Of a stretch of 52,907 bases of DNA, positions 35,295 to 44,349 are shown piece after piece. The stretch is from assembly GCA_029210745.1 (NCBI GenBank), contig JARGFI010000016.1, positions 1 to 52,907 of the forward strand, given 5' to 3'. The translations under genes and the position numbers were made by a program. Position 1 is the stretch's first letter. Each line of letters opens with the position of its first letter. This stretch comes from Desulfuromonadales bacterium. GTDB lineage: Bacteria; Desulfobacterota; Desulfuromonadia; Desulfuromonadales; JAHYIW01. Under the pieces are notes generated by a model that searched no databases, had not been told where the DNA came from, and was given only the letters and a program-made list of their open reading frames with translations.

Positions 35295-37724
35295 ATGACG
35301 GATGAACCCCGCGACGAACCCCTCGAACCACAAGTCGACGCTGACTATCGCAATGACAATCCACCGGAATCATCGTCGGAGGGGGGGCTGATACTCGCCT
35401 CCAATCTGCTTCCACGGCGCTTGCCGATCATCCCACTGCGTCCGCGACCGGCTTTTCCGGCGGCGTTAATCCCTCTGGCGGCGAATGGTCCTGAACAAAT
35501 CCTTGCTTTCGATCACGCCCATGAACATAACAACGACACAGTCGGCCTGATCATGGCACGCGATTTCGAAAGTGAGGACTCTCCGGACAACCTCTATCAG
35601 GTCGGGGTTGCTGCCAAGGTCGTCAAGGTGATTCACCGCGATGAAAACACCGCGCATTTTCTGGTCAACACCCTGGAACGGTTCCGCACTGAAAGGTTGA
35701 CCGAGACCCAACGCGGACTGGTGGCCGAAGTGGTCTATCACAACAGTGCCGAGCTCTCCGATACCCCGGAACTCAAAGCCTACTCGATGGCGATCATCAG
35801 CACCCTCAAGGAACTGGTGCAAACCAATCCGCTCTATTCTGAAGAGATCAAGCTGTTCCTCAACCGCTCAAGCATGGACGACCCCGGTCGGCTGGCCGAT
35901 TTTGCCGCCAACCTGACCTCGGCGGACGGTCCGGAACTGCAACGTATCCTGGAGACCTTCGATGTCCGGCGCCGCATCGACCTGGTACTGGTGTTGCTGA
36001 AGAAGGAACTGGAGGTGTCGCGGCTACAGACCAAAATCAACCGCCAGATCGAAGAGGAAATATCTGAGCACCAGCGTGAATTCTTTCTCCGCGAACAACT
36101 CAAGGCGATCAAAAAAGAACTCGGGCTGGAAAAGGAGGGGAAGACCGCCGAGCTGGAAAAATTTCAGCAGCGTCTGGCCGAACTTAAATTGAACGAGGAA
36201 GCGCAACGGGCGGTTGACGATGAGCTGGAAAAACTGCAACTGATCGAACCGTCTGCGCCGGAATATAATGTCAGCCGCAACTATCTCGATTGGCTGACGA
36301 TCCTGCCGTGGGGTAAATTCAGCAAGGATTCGTTCCGCCTCGACCGTGCCCGCCGGGTGCTGGATCGCGATCATTACGGACTGCAGGATGTCAAGGAACG
36401 GATCCTTGAATTCATTGCCGTCGGCAAATTGAAAGGCGATATCTCCGGCTCGATCATCTGCCTGGTCGGGCCGCCGGGGGTGGGTAAAACGTCCGTTGGC
36501 AAAAGTATCGCTGCGGCCCTCAACCGCAAATTTTTCCGTTTTTCCCTCGGCGGCATGCGTGACGAAGCCGAGATCAAAGGGCATCGCCGAACGTACATCG
36601 GCGCGATGCCGGGGAAGTTTATCCAGGCGATGAAGAGCGCCGGAACGGCCAACCCGGTGTTGATGCTCGATGAAATCGACAAGATCGGGGCCTCTTTTCA
36701 AGGTGACCCGGCCTCCGCGCTTTTGGAGGTCCTTGACTCCGAACAAAATCACGCCTTTCGCGACCACTATCTCGACGTGCCGTTTGATCTGTCGAATGTC
36801 CTCTTCGTGGCCACGGCCAACCAGCTCGACACCATCCCGGCACCGCTTCTCGACCGCATGGAAATTATCCGCCTGTCCGGTTATATCCTTGAGGAAAAAC
36901 TGGAAATTGCCAAGCGCTATCTGATTCCAAAAGCGTTGACCGATCACGGCCTGGACAAAAAACAGATCGTCATTCGCAAAGCGGCACTGCGTGCGATCAT
37001 TGACGGTTACGCCCGTGAAGCCGGGGTACGCAACCTGGAAAACCGGATCAAGAAGTTGATGCGCAAGGCGGCGATGGCGTTCGCCGAAGGGCGCAAGAGC
37101 CAGGTGGTGATCGACAAAAAGGACATCGTTGAATACCTCGGCAAACCGGTCTTTACCGCGGATGATATTTTCAAACGCACCCCCGGGGTGGTTACCGGAC
37201 TGGCCTGGACCAGTATGGGCGGTGTCACCTTGCAGATTGAGGCGACGGCAATGCCGAGTCAGGGGAAGGGGTTCAAGCAGACCGGCCAACTGGGCAAGGT
37301 GATGATCGAAAGCTCCCAGATTGCCTATTCCTATATCATGGCGCATCTTGACGACTACCAGGTCGAAACCGATTATTTTGACAAGCATTTTGTCCACCTG
37401 CATGTCCCTGCGGGAGCCACCCCGAAAGACGGGCCATCGGCCGGAATCACCATGACCACCGCACTGCTGTCGATGATCCTCAAACGACCCGTGATCGACA
37501 AACTCGGCATGACGGGTGAACTGACCCTCACCGGTCGCGTTCTGCCGATCGGCGGGATCAAGGAGAAAACGATTGCGGCCCGCCGCAGCGGGCTGAAAAC
37601 ACTGATTTTCCCGCACGACAACAAAGACTCTTTTGACGAGCTTCCGGATCATCTCAAAGATGGTCTGACCGCTCATTTTGTCAAAACTTATGACGATGTG
37701 TTTAAAATCGCATTTGAGAAATAA
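35295..37724 (+). CDS. lon: ATP-dependent protease Lon
   Basis: 809 residues. The N-terminal substrate-binding domain (PIIPLRPRPAFPAALIPL at about 40-60), a coiled coil (about 230-320), AAA+ with Walker A GPPGVGKT (about 392-399) and the protease domain with catalytic S715 in KDGPSAGIT and a Lys in GGIKEKTIAARR. All residues for degrading misfolded proteins are present. AAGGAG at 35281-35286 is 8 bases from ATG 35295 and only 2 from the ATG at 35289, so I prefer the former. Confidence 0.97.
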   Translation: MTDEPRDEPLEPQVDADYRNDNPPESSSEGGLILASNLLPRRLPIIPLRPRPAFPAALIPLAANGPEQILAFDHAHEHNNDTVGLIMARDFESEDSPDNLYQVGVAAKVVKVIHRDENTAHFLVNTLERFRTERLTETQRGLVAEVVYHNSAELSDTPELKAYSMAIISTLKELVQTNPLYSEEIKLFLNRSSMDDPGRLADFAANLTSADGPELQRILETFDVRRRIDLVLVLLKKELEVSRLQTKINRQIEEEISEHQREFFLREQLKAIKKELGLEKEGKTAELEKFQQRLAELKLNEEAQRAVDDELEKLQLIEPSAPEYNVSRNYLDWLTILPWGKFSKDSFRLDRARRVLDRDHYGLQDVKERILEFIAVGKLKGDISGSIICLVGPPGVGKTSVGKSIAAALNRKFFRFSLGGMRDEAEIKGHRRTYIGAMPGKFIQAMKSAGTANPVLMLDEIDKIGASFQGDPASALLEVLDSEQNHAFRDHYLDVPFDLSNVLFVATANQLDTIPAPLLDRMEIIRLSGYILEEKLEIAKRYLIPKALTDHGLDKKQIVIRKAALRAIIDGYAREAGVRNLENRIKKLMRKAAMAFAEGRKSQVVIDKKDIVEYLGKPVFTADDIFKRTPGVVTGLAWTSMGGVTLQIEATAMPSQGKGFKQTGQLGKVMIESSQIAYSYIMAHLDDYQVETDYFDKHFVHLHVPAGATPKDGPSAGITMTTALLSMILKRPVIDKLGMTGELTLTGRVLPIGGIKEKTIAARRSGLKTLIFPHDNKDSFDELPDHLKDGLTAHFVKTYDDVFKIAFEK

Positions 37725-37808
37725 TGTGCCGATAAGCAGCGCAATTCAGAAATATCTCTGAACCACCACCTGCTATCGTGATGACTGTAAACGGAAAGGT
37801 TTCAACCA

Positions 37809-38030
37809 ATGACGCAGCAAGAACTCAGTGACGCGGTAATGACACTGTCGCTCGAAGACAAGAAAAAGTTTATCATCACCACCCTTCCTGACCTGGCGAA
37901 GGATGCCATGGAGGATCCGGCGTTTTTACTGGAACTGTTGCCGATCATGCTCGGCATCGTCAAGGACAGTGGTCTGGATCTGGCGCAATTAATGCCACTG
38001 CTCGGGGGGATGTCACAAAAGCCGGTTTAA
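37809..38030 (+). CDS. 73-residue protein of unknown function
   Basis: MTQQELSDAVMTLSLEDKKK..., all-helical in appearance, with a repeated LP-rich hydrophobic segment (FLLELLPIMLGIVK, LDLAQLMPLLGGM). GGAAAGG precedes the ATG. It lies between lon and trpS and is followed by a strong hairpin. I do not recognise the family. Confidence 0.7.
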   Translation: MTQQELSDAVMTLSLEDKKKFIITTLPDLAKDAMEDPAFLLELLPIMLGIVKDSGLDLAQLMPLLGGMSQKPV

Positions 38031-38037
38031 CTATTAC

Positions 38038-38071
38038 GACAGCGTCCGGCTCCGGCGAGTCGGACGCTGTC
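38038..38071 (+). terminator. long hairpin after the 73-aa gene, no U-tract
   Basis: GACAGCGTCCG (38038-38048) pairs perfectly with CGGACGCTGTC (38061-38071), and an inner CTC/GAG pair extends it across the loop. No T-run follows, so it may act on mRNA stability rather than as a classic terminator. Confidence 0.55.
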
Positions 38072-38112
38072 CGTTGATCGTCTGCCACGCACTTTCAGGG
38101 CTTCATTTCACG

Positions 38113-38141
38113 TTGACGAAAAATTGCGAAACTGCTAGCTT
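38113..38141 (+). promoter_or_regulatory. candidate promoter for trpS
   Basis: TTGACG (38113-38118), 17-bp spacer, TAGCTT (38136-38141). Would start transcription near 38148, about 60 bases before trpS. Confidence 0.45.
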
Positions 38142-38158
38142 AGTGATCCATGCAGCCA

Positions 38159-38185
38159 GCCGCGGCCGACAACCGCGGCGTTTTT
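38159..38185 (+). promoter_or_regulatory. terminator-like hairpin in the trpS leader
   Basis: GCCGCGG (38159-38165) pairs with CCGCGGC (38173-38179) around a 7-base loop and is followed by GTTTTTA. It sits just after the predicted trpS promoter and about 25 bases before the start codon. It could be an attenuator or a terminator of upstream transcription. Confidence 0.5.
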
Positions 38186-38207
38186 ATTGATACAGAAAGG
38201 TGTAACC

Positions 38208-39173
38208 ATGCGTGTTCTTTCCGGCATTCAGCCTTCAGGATCACTCCATCTCGGCAATTACTTCGGCATGATGGAAAAGATGATCGACCACCAGGAGCAT
38301 TCCGAACTTTTCTGTTTTATTGCCAATTACCATGCCCAGACCTCGTTAAGTGACGGCAAGACGCTGGCGAAAGGGACCCTCGAAGCCGCAGCCAATTTTC
38401 TGGCGTTGGGACTCGATCCGGAAAAGAGCGTCTTCTGGGTTCAGTCCGACGTCCCGGAAGTGCAGGAACTGGCCTGGCTGCTGTCGAATTTCACCCCGAT
38501 GGGGCTCCTGGAGCGTTGCCACAGCTACAAGGACAAAGTGACGCGCGGGATTGCTGCCAATCACGGTCTCTTTGCTTACCCGGTGCTGATGGCGGCGGAT
38601 ATCCTCCTCTATCAGAGTGACAAGGTACCGGTCGGCAAGGATCAGAAGCAACACGTTGAAGTGACGCGTGACATTGCGATCAAATTCAACAACGAGTACG
38701 GGGATATCTTCACACTTCCGGAACCGGAAATTGATGAGGAAGTCGCAACGGTGCCGGGGCTGGATGGACAGAAAATGAGCAAAAGCTACGGGAATACGAT
38801 CGACCTGTTTCTGGAAGAGAAAGTGCTGCGCAAGCAGGTGATGCGGATCGTTACCGACCCGACTCCGGTGGAAGCTCCCAAAAATCCGGACACCTGCAAT
38901 ATCTTCACCCTGTTCCGACTTTTTCTGGACAAGGAAGAGGAGCAGGTGTTGCGCGCTCGTTACCTGGCCGGGGGGCTCGCTTATGGCACCGTCAAAGAAG
39001 AATTATTTGCAACGATCCGCGACTTCTTTGCCCCCTTCACCGCCCGCCGCAACGCTCTGCTGGCCGAGCCTGACAACATTCGGCAGATCCTCGCTCAGGG
39101 TGCCGAAAAAGCCCGCTATCACGCCAACAAGACGTTGCGCAAGGTGCGCAAGAAAACCGGACTGGTTTACTGA
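38208..39173 (+). CDS. trpS: tryptophanyl-tRNA synthetase
   Basis: 321-residue class I synthetase that charges tRNA-Trp. HIGH-like PSGSLHLGNYFG at the N-terminus, KMSKS intact (GQKMSKSYGN), and VLMAADILLYQ in between. Short bacterial form, full length. GAAAGG precedes the ATG; an upstream in-frame ATG is too far from it. The divergent-facing DUF4177-like gene ends 8 bases downstream. Confidence 0.97.
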   Translation: MRVLSGIQPSGSLHLGNYFGMMEKMIDHQEHSELFCFIANYHAQTSLSDGKTLAKGTLEAAANFLALGLDPEKSVFWVQSDVPEVQELAWLLSNFTPMGLLERCHSYKDKVTRGIAANHGLFAYPVLMAADILLYQSDKVPVGKDQKQHVEVTRDIAIKFNNEYGDIFTLPEPEIDEEVATVPGLDGQKMSKSYGNTIDLFLEEKVLRKQVMRIVTDPTPVEAPKNPDTCNIFTLFRLFLDKEEEQVLRARYLAGGLAYGTVKEELFATIRDFFAPFTARRNALLAEPDNIRQILAQGAEKARYHANKTLRKVRKKTGLVY

Positions 39174-39181
39174 AAAGGCGA

Positions 39182-39364
39182 TTATTCCTGCTCCTCGGCC
39201 TCACGCGTGAAGAGAATAAACGCCATCGAAGGACGTTTGCTCGACTCATGCATGGCAAACTGGATGTTTTCGAAATGCCACCCGGCGCGGGTGGAGTCAT
39301 TGAGCATTTTTTCGAGCGTTTCGTCCGTTACCAGACTGGTTTCAACCACTTTATACGCTATCAT
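39182..39364 (-). CDS. small DUF4177-like protein
   Basis: 60 residues beginning MIAYKVVETSLVTDETLEKMLND, with GWHFENIQFAM and a MAFILF strand, the beta-alpha-beta arrangement seen in DUF4177 proteins. AAGGGA lies 7 bases before the ATG. Convergent with trpS and divergent from the next gene. Function unknown. Confidence 0.75.
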   Translation of the reverse strand: MIAYKVVETSLVTDETLEKMLNDSTRAGWHFENIQFAMHESSKRPSMAFILFTREAEEQE

Positions 39365-39414
39365 TGTAGAGTCCCTTCGATTGAATATTTTCTGTTTTTT
39401 ATGACGAGAATTTT

Positions 39415-39684
39415 ATGGCATTGGTTGGCAGTCCGAAAAAACTGGTGGAAGACATCGCCGACGGCTATTTCATGCTCTCCCCGCCGTTGCTGCGTAACTA
39501 CCACCCCGCCGCGCTGAAAATCATCCTCGCCAATCTGGCCCTCGTCACCCGTTTGATCCGGGCCGAAAAAATCCCGCTTGAAGATATCATGGCGCTGAAA
39601 AAACGGAACATGAAACTTTCCCGCCTGCGTCAAACCGAACAGATTATTCAAACCTATTGTCGGAAACACCGCATCCCCTGTTGA
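39415..39684 (+). CDS. 89-residue helical protein of unknown function
   Basis: MALVGSPKKLVEDIADGYFM..., rich in helix-forming residues and basic at its C-terminus (KKRNMKLSRLRQTEQIIQTY). Shares a 50-base intergenic region with the DUF4177-like gene, so the two may be co-regulated. I do not recognise the family. Confidence 0.65.
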   Translation: MALVGSPKKLVEDIADGYFMLSPPLLRNYHPAALKIILANLALVTRLIRAEKIPLEDIMALKKRNMKLSRLRQTEQIIQTYCRKHRIPC

Positions 39685-39779
39685 ACCAAGCAACCACCTC
39701 GCCACCCACAATAACCGCGGACAAACCCCCATAAACGCGTTACCGAACTATCATTATCACATCATGTATTATTTAAACG

Positions 39780-39796
39780 ATAGTGTAAAACGCTAT
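39780..39796. promoter_or_regulatory. short inverted repeat in the AT-rich region before DUF485/actP
   Basis: ATAGTGT (39780-39786) - AAA - ACGCTAT (39790-39796) is a near-perfect palindrome, about 110 bases upstream of the -35 box. Possible operator. The rest of 39685-40118 is AT-rich with no gene. Confidence 0.3.
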
Positions 39797-39902
39797 TCTA
39801 TACACATCAAATGATATTTATTATCTTCTGTGATTGTGTCAAGGTTTCAGTTGCGTATTTCGATTTATCCTTGATAAATAGAGATTAAAATAAAATTATA
39901 TA

Positions 39903-39930
39903 TTGACAAGGAAATATAACGACGTATTAT
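39903..39930 (+). promoter_or_regulatory. strong sigma-70 promoter for DUF485/actP
   Basis: TTGACA (39903-39908), 16-bp spacer, TATTAT (39925-39930), in an AT-rich stretch. Leader of about 180 bases to the DUF485 start. Confidence 0.65.
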
Positions 39931-40118
39931 GTGGAAAAAATTCACACCAACATGAAGGATATTTTACCACCACAAAATTGGATTAATTACCACTTCGTTA
40001 GCTGTTTTTTATTCCGTCATTGGCCGAATTGTCTGCCTCGTTCCCAATCACCACCGGGTTCGCTGATATTGGTGCGCAGCTCAACGAAGTACTCACCGGA
40101 GAGAAAAGGAGTAACGCT

Positions 40119-40385
40119 ATGGGACACGGACCCGCTGTAAAACTGGGCAAAGATAATGCGTCCAGCTACAAAACCAGGTTGGGCGTATGGATGTTTGTCG
40201 CTTATACCCTCTTTTATGCCAGCTTTGTGGCGGTCAACGCCATTAAGCCTTCAGTGATGGAAAAAGCCGTTATGGGGCAGACCGTTGCCGTTGTTTTCGG
40301 CTTCGCGCTGATCGTCGTCGCGTTGATTATGGCTGTTATTTACAACCACTTCTGCACCGCCGCAGAAGAACGTTTTAACCGCTGA
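40119..40385 (+). CDS. DUF485 membrane protein (symporter partner)
   Basis: 88 residues with two membrane segments (GVWMFVAYTLFYASFVAV and VAVVFGFALIVVALIMAVIY), the DUF485/YjcH pattern. It is co-transcribed with acetate-type symporters in many bacteria and seems to help them. AAAGGAG is 7 bases from the ATG; the longer upstream open frame is rejected. 13 bases to actP. Confidence 0.9.
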   Translation: MGHGPAVKLGKDNASSYKTRLGVWMFVAYTLFYASFVAVNAIKPSVMEKAVMGQTVAVVFGFALIVVALIMAVIYNHFCTAAEERFNR

Positions 40386-40398
40386 GGGAGCGAATACC

Positions 40399-42333
40399 AT
40401 GATTTATACACAATCTCCATTGGCCATCGGCCTCTTTATATTCTTTGTTTTGTTCGTGCTCGCCCTGTCGTTCTACATGGCGCGTCGCACCACCTCCGCT
40501 TCCGGTTACTATGCCGCTGGCGGCAATATTCACTGGTTTACCAACGGCATCGCCTTTGCCGGCGACTACCTTTCTGCGGCATCGTTCCTCGGCATTTGCG
40601 GCATGATCGCCACCGCCGGATTCGATGGCTGGATGTACTCGATCGGTTATCTCGCCGGCTGGATCGTTGCCTTGTTTCTGGTTGCTGAACCGATGAAACG
40701 CCTCGGCAAGTACACCTTCACCGATGCCCTCGACTCCAAATTCAACTCTAAATCGATTCAGTTGACCGCCGCGATTTCTACGCTACTGGTATCGATGTTT
40801 TACCTGATTCCGCAGATGGTTGGGGCCGGGGTGCTGGTCCAGCCGCTGCTTGGGCTACCGCACTGGGTCGGTGTCTGTATCGTCGGCATCGTTGTCACGA
40901 TCATCGTTGCCACTGCCGGGATGGCCTCGACAACCTATGTGCAATTTTTCAAAGGCGCACTGCTGCTGATTCTGTCGACCGTTGTCGTTGTCTCCACCTT
41001 GTCACGCGGCCTGTCGACCGAGCCGGTTAACAACGCCGCCGCCTATCACGATTTTAAAACCCTCGCGGCCAGTATCGCGGCCGATGGCAGTTTGCAAGTC
41101 CCCGGTTATACGACAGCATCAGACTGGAAAACAAATGCCTTCGGCAAGGCGGGCTTCGTCAAGCTGACCAGCGATGGCGTCGAGTCGATCTGGCAACTGA
41201 ACGACGCTGCTACTGGTGGTTATACCCTGGAGGAAACCCTCTACGTTAATGAGTTCGTAGACGGCACCAAGCTTTACAACGGTGCGGCAAAGGAAGATGG
41301 AAAGTTCTTCCCGGTCGGCCACATCAAGGAACTGCGGGTCAATGGCCAGGAAGTCGCCACGACCGGGGCCATCGGACCCCTTGCCTACCTCTCGGCACTC
41401 AAGGATTCGACGATTGTGCTGTGGGGGAAGAAATATGTCAAATCCGGGGGCAGCATCTACACCGTCTACTATCAGAAGCCGACCCCTGGAGCGCGTGTGC
41501 TGCGCCCGGGGCTGAAATTCAAAGTTGACAACGCCACCCCCACACAGACCTTTAACTTTATCTCGCTGATGCTTGCGCTCTTTTGCGGTACGGCGGCGCT
41601 ACCGCACATCCTGATCCGTTACTACACTGTTCCGAGCCAGGCCGCCGCACGCAAATCAACGATTGTTGCCATTGCGGCAATCGGTTTCTTCTACGTTCTC
41701 ACCCTGTTCCTCGGCATGGGCGCCATGACCAGCGGCGTGATCAACCTGACCGACAACAACATGAGCGCACCGCTGCTCGCCTTGTCGTTCGGAGTTGTCC
41801 TCTTTGCCGTCATCTCCTCGCTGGCGTTCGCGACCGTGCTTGGCACCGTTTCAGGATTGATTGTGGCGGCGTCCGGGGCGGTTGCTCACGACATCATGGA
41901 TAATTTCCTTGGCATGCACATGACCGATTCCGGCAAGGTCCGCGCCGGTAAAATCGTCGCCATTGGCGTCGGCGTGGTTGCCATCTACCTGGGGATCGTC
42001 TTTGAAGGGATGAACGTCTCCTTCCTCGTCGGCTGGGCTTTCGCGTTAGCCGCCTCAGCTAACTTGCCGGCAATCCTGATGCTGCTGTTCTGGAAGAAGA
42101 CCACGGCGCGAGGGATTGCGGCCTCGATTACCGTCGGCCTGACCTCGGCCCTCGGCCTGATTCTGCTCTCACCCGATATGTGGGTACGCTACGGCCTGCT
42201 GCCGCAGGATGCTCCGGTCGCATTCAACAGCCCGGCGCTGATCTCGATTCCGCTGAGCTTCATCGCGCTGGTTGTTGTCTCGCTGCTGACCCAGAAAGAT
42301 GTCATCCCGGTGCAAGAGGGAGCAGAAGCCTAA
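40399..42333 (+). CDS. actP: sodium:solute symporter, acetate permease ActP type
   Basis: 644 residues, longer than E. coli ActP (549). Membrane segments in the SSS pattern with GGNIHWFTNGIAFAGDYLSAASFLGICGM near the start and GTAALPHILIRYYTVPSQAAARKS later. An insert of about 160 soluble residues (about 210-375) separates two membrane blocks and accounts for the extra length. Acetate or other monocarboxylate uptake is likely, given the DUF485 partner, but the substrate is inferred. Followed by an intrinsic terminator. Confidence 0.88.
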   Translation: MIYTQSPLAIGLFIFFVLFVLALSFYMARRTTSASGYYAAGGNIHWFTNGIAFAGDYLSAASFLGICGMIATAGFDGWMYSIGYLAGWIVALFLVAEPMKRLGKYTFTDALDSKFNSKSIQLTAAISTLLVSMFYLIPQMVGAGVLVQPLLGLPHWVGVCIVGIVVTIIVATAGMASTTYVQFFKGALLLILSTVVVVSTLSRGLSTEPVNNAAAYHDFKTLAASIAADGSLQVPGYTTASDWKTNAFGKAGFVKLTSDGVESIWQLNDAATGGYTLEETLYVNEFVDGTKLYNGAAKEDGKFFPVGHIKELRVNGQEVATTGAIGPLAYLSALKDSTIVLWGKKYVKSGGSIYTVYYQKPTPGARVLRPGLKFKVDNATPTQTFNFISLMLALFCGTAALPHILIRYYTVPSQAAARKSTIVAIAAIGFFYVLTLFLGMGAMTSGVINLTDNNMSAPLLALSFGVVLFAVISSLAFATVLGTVSGLIVAASGAVAHDIMDNFLGMHMTDSGKVRAGKIVAIGVGVVAIYLGIVFEGMNVSFLVGWAFALAASANLPAILMLLFWKKTTARGIAASITVGLTSALGLILLSPDMWVRYGLLPQDAPVAFNSPALISIPLSFIALVVVSLLTQKDVIPVQEGAEA

Positions 42334-42368
42334 ACCGCTTGCCACCTCTTGCAACGTTTGCCATACTG

Positions 42369-42401
42369 TGGGGCCACCATTCTGGTGGCCCCACTTATTT
42401 T
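42369..42401 (+). terminator. intrinsic terminator of DUF485-actP
   Basis: TGGGGCCACCA (42369-42379) pairs with TGGTGGCCCCA (42383-42393) with loop TTC, then CTTATTTT. Confidence 0.85.
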
Positions 42402-42418
42402 AACCACAAGGCCACATC

Positions 42419-43051
42419 ATGAAACGATTTCGCTTCACGCTGCTCGCTATTTGCCTGGTTTTACTCTATCTCGGTGGCACCGATCTTGCCCTTTTTCTGC
42501 GTAACCGGCAACCGCAGCAAATTACTATTCAGCAGCTTGAAACCAGCGGCGCACCGCGTGAATGGCTGACCATCGACGGCGGATACATGAATCTCCTCGA
42601 AGCGATCAATATGACCGGAACCATTCAAATTGACTCGCTGCTCGTGCCGCTTACCGTCATTCCCGGCGGAAAATCATTCAAAGTTTTGTTCGAAACCCGT
42701 GATCCGCAAATTCTTGAACTATGGACAACCTACCATTTCAAGCTTGACTCGACCCTGGAGAAAGACCGGTTTCTTGCTGAAAACCTGCGTGCTTTTCAGG
42801 CTCCCAAACGCCTGACCGGGCTCATCGCCGGGAATCTGGTCGCCACCAATAATCAGAGCAAGCTATTGAAACTTGCTCGCGATGTCGGCATGGACGTCGC
42901 CGCCGATGCCATTTTTGTCAGTGAAGGGAAAAGGCCCGGGCTGTGGCGCGGACTTTTCTTTGTCGTTGTGGGCTTGCTGGGGGCGCTGAAGGTTCTTTTG
43001 TCCAGGAGTTCGTCGCGCCCGCAAGCAGACCGTGCAACGCTCGCTGATTGA
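42419..43051 (+). CDS. two-membrane-segment protein of unknown function
   Basis: 210 residues. N-terminal segment (about 6-28, FTLLAICLVLLYLGGTDLAL) and C-terminal segment (about 175-195, GLFFVVVGLLGALKVLL) flank a soluble domain of about 145 residues, probably periplasmic. AAGG lies ahead of the ATG. I do not recognise it. The MFS transporter follows 53 bases later. Confidence 0.72.
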   Translation: MKRFRFTLLAICLVLLYLGGTDLALFLRNRQPQQITIQQLETSGAPREWLTIDGGYMNLLEAINMTGTIQIDSLLVPLTVIPGGKSFKVLFETRDPQILELWTTYHFKLDSTLEKDRFLAENLRAFQAPKRLTGLIAGNLVATNNQSKLLKLARDVGMDVAADAIFVSEGKRPGLWRGLFFVVVGLLGALKVLLSRSSSRPQADRATLAD

Positions 43052-43104
43052 CTGCCGGAACGGGTCTGGCATAACGAATTTTGCATTGACAGGTTGGTGA
43101 GGCA

Positions 43105-44256
43105 ATGCTCTACACCCCCCTCTACTGGTCCCTTTTTATTGCCAACCTGCTGACTGTTGCCAGCTTCGGGGCTTTTTTCCTGTTGCCACTTTTCGTCGTG
43201 GCACATGGTGGGTCCAAAGGGGATGTCGGGTTGACGATGGGAATCTTCGCCTGCGCGTCGGCGTTTTGTCGCCCGTGGATTGCCGAGATGATCGATCGCT
43301 ACGGACGGCGACGCAGCTATCTGGTCGGCGGCGCACTGATGACGTTTCTGCCTCTTTGCTACCTGCCCCTGGACGGTAACCTCGTGGACTTCATAGTACC
43401 GTTATTGATCTTGCGGGCGCTGCATGGTATCGGCCTGGCAATCTGCTTTACCGCCGTCTTTACCTTTGTGGCTGATGTCGTCCCGCATTCCCGCCTGAAC
43501 GAGGGGGTCGGTATCTTTGGCATCTCCGGCTTGATCGGCATGGCAACGGGGCCATTCATTGCTGAAATCATTTTACGGCAATATGGCTTCGCGGCATTTT
43601 TTGTCGCGGCGGCGCTGTTGGCCGGGGTCGCCTGTTGCTGCATCTGGCCGCTGCCAGAAACTAAATCCCCCTCGGCTCACCTGGCAACACAGTCTTTTTT
43701 TGAGCTCCTGCGTCAGCCGAAGCAAGCCACAGTTGGAGCCCTGTCACTCCTTTTCGGGTTCGGCCTCGCGGCATCGGGCAATTTTGTCGCGCCCCTGGCA
43801 CTGGAGCGCAACCTTGCTTTGGTCTCACTCTTCTTTGTCGCCTACTCGTGTGCGGCAATTTTGGTGCGCATTTTGGCAGGAGGGCGGGCGGACCGCCTGG
43901 GCGAAAAGCGCATTCTGCCCTGGGCGCTGCTGGTTTTCGGCACCGGTCTGTTGTCGATGATCGCAGTACATACCACGGGCATGCTCATCGGAGCCGGACT
44001 GATTGCCGGGCTCGGGCATGGGCTCCTCTTCCCGACCCTGAACGCCATGGCGGTACGTGATCAGCCGTTTAATATGCGCGGCAAGGCAACCGCTATCTTC
44101 ACCGGCGGCATTGATGGCGGGATCTTTATCGGTTCATTGCTGCTCGGCTACATTGCCGAATTTGCCGGGCTGAATGGTTTATTTGCAATCGCCGGTGGAG
44201 CGTTCTTTATCGGCTGGGGCATATTGCGGCAACGCCAACAACCCGCGTTCAGCTGA
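43105..44256 (+). CDS. MFS transporter
   Basis: 383 residues with about twelve membrane segments and the loop 2-3 motif EMIDRYGRRR plus the second-half counterpart GGRADRLGEKR. Drug/solute exporter-like, but the substrate is unknown. TGAGG precedes the ATG. Confidence 0.88.
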   Translation: MLYTPLYWSLFIANLLTVASFGAFFLLPLFVVAHGGSKGDVGLTMGIFACASAFCRPWIAEMIDRYGRRRSYLVGGALMTFLPLCYLPLDGNLVDFIVPLLILRALHGIGLAICFTAVFTFVADVVPHSRLNEGVGIFGISGLIGMATGPFIAEIILRQYGFAAFFVAAALLAGVACCCIWPLPETKSPSAHLATQSFFELLRQPKQATVGALSLLFGFGLAASGNFVAPLALERNLALVSLFFVAYSCAAILVRILAGGRADRLGEKRILPWALLVFGTGLLSMIAVHTTGMLIGAGLIAGLGHGLLFPTLNAMAVRDQPFNMRGKATAIFTGGIDGGIFIGSLLLGYIAEFAGLNGLFAIAGGAFFIGWGILRQRQQPAFS

Positions 44257-44349
44257 GCAGCGATGATTACCTGCTGCTGCTGCTTGCGAAATATGAAAAT
44301 TCCACTATACTTGATTGTTGTACCTCACACCCCATCCAAGGAGACTTGC

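Noticed and set aside
36024-37676. 550-aa minus-strand open frame opposite lon
   Set aside because: Antisense shadow; Lon motifs lie on the plus strand.
38150-38353. Open frame starting in the trpS leader, as a leader peptide
   Set aside because: No Trp codons and it runs into trpS in another frame, so it does not fit classic Trp attenuation.
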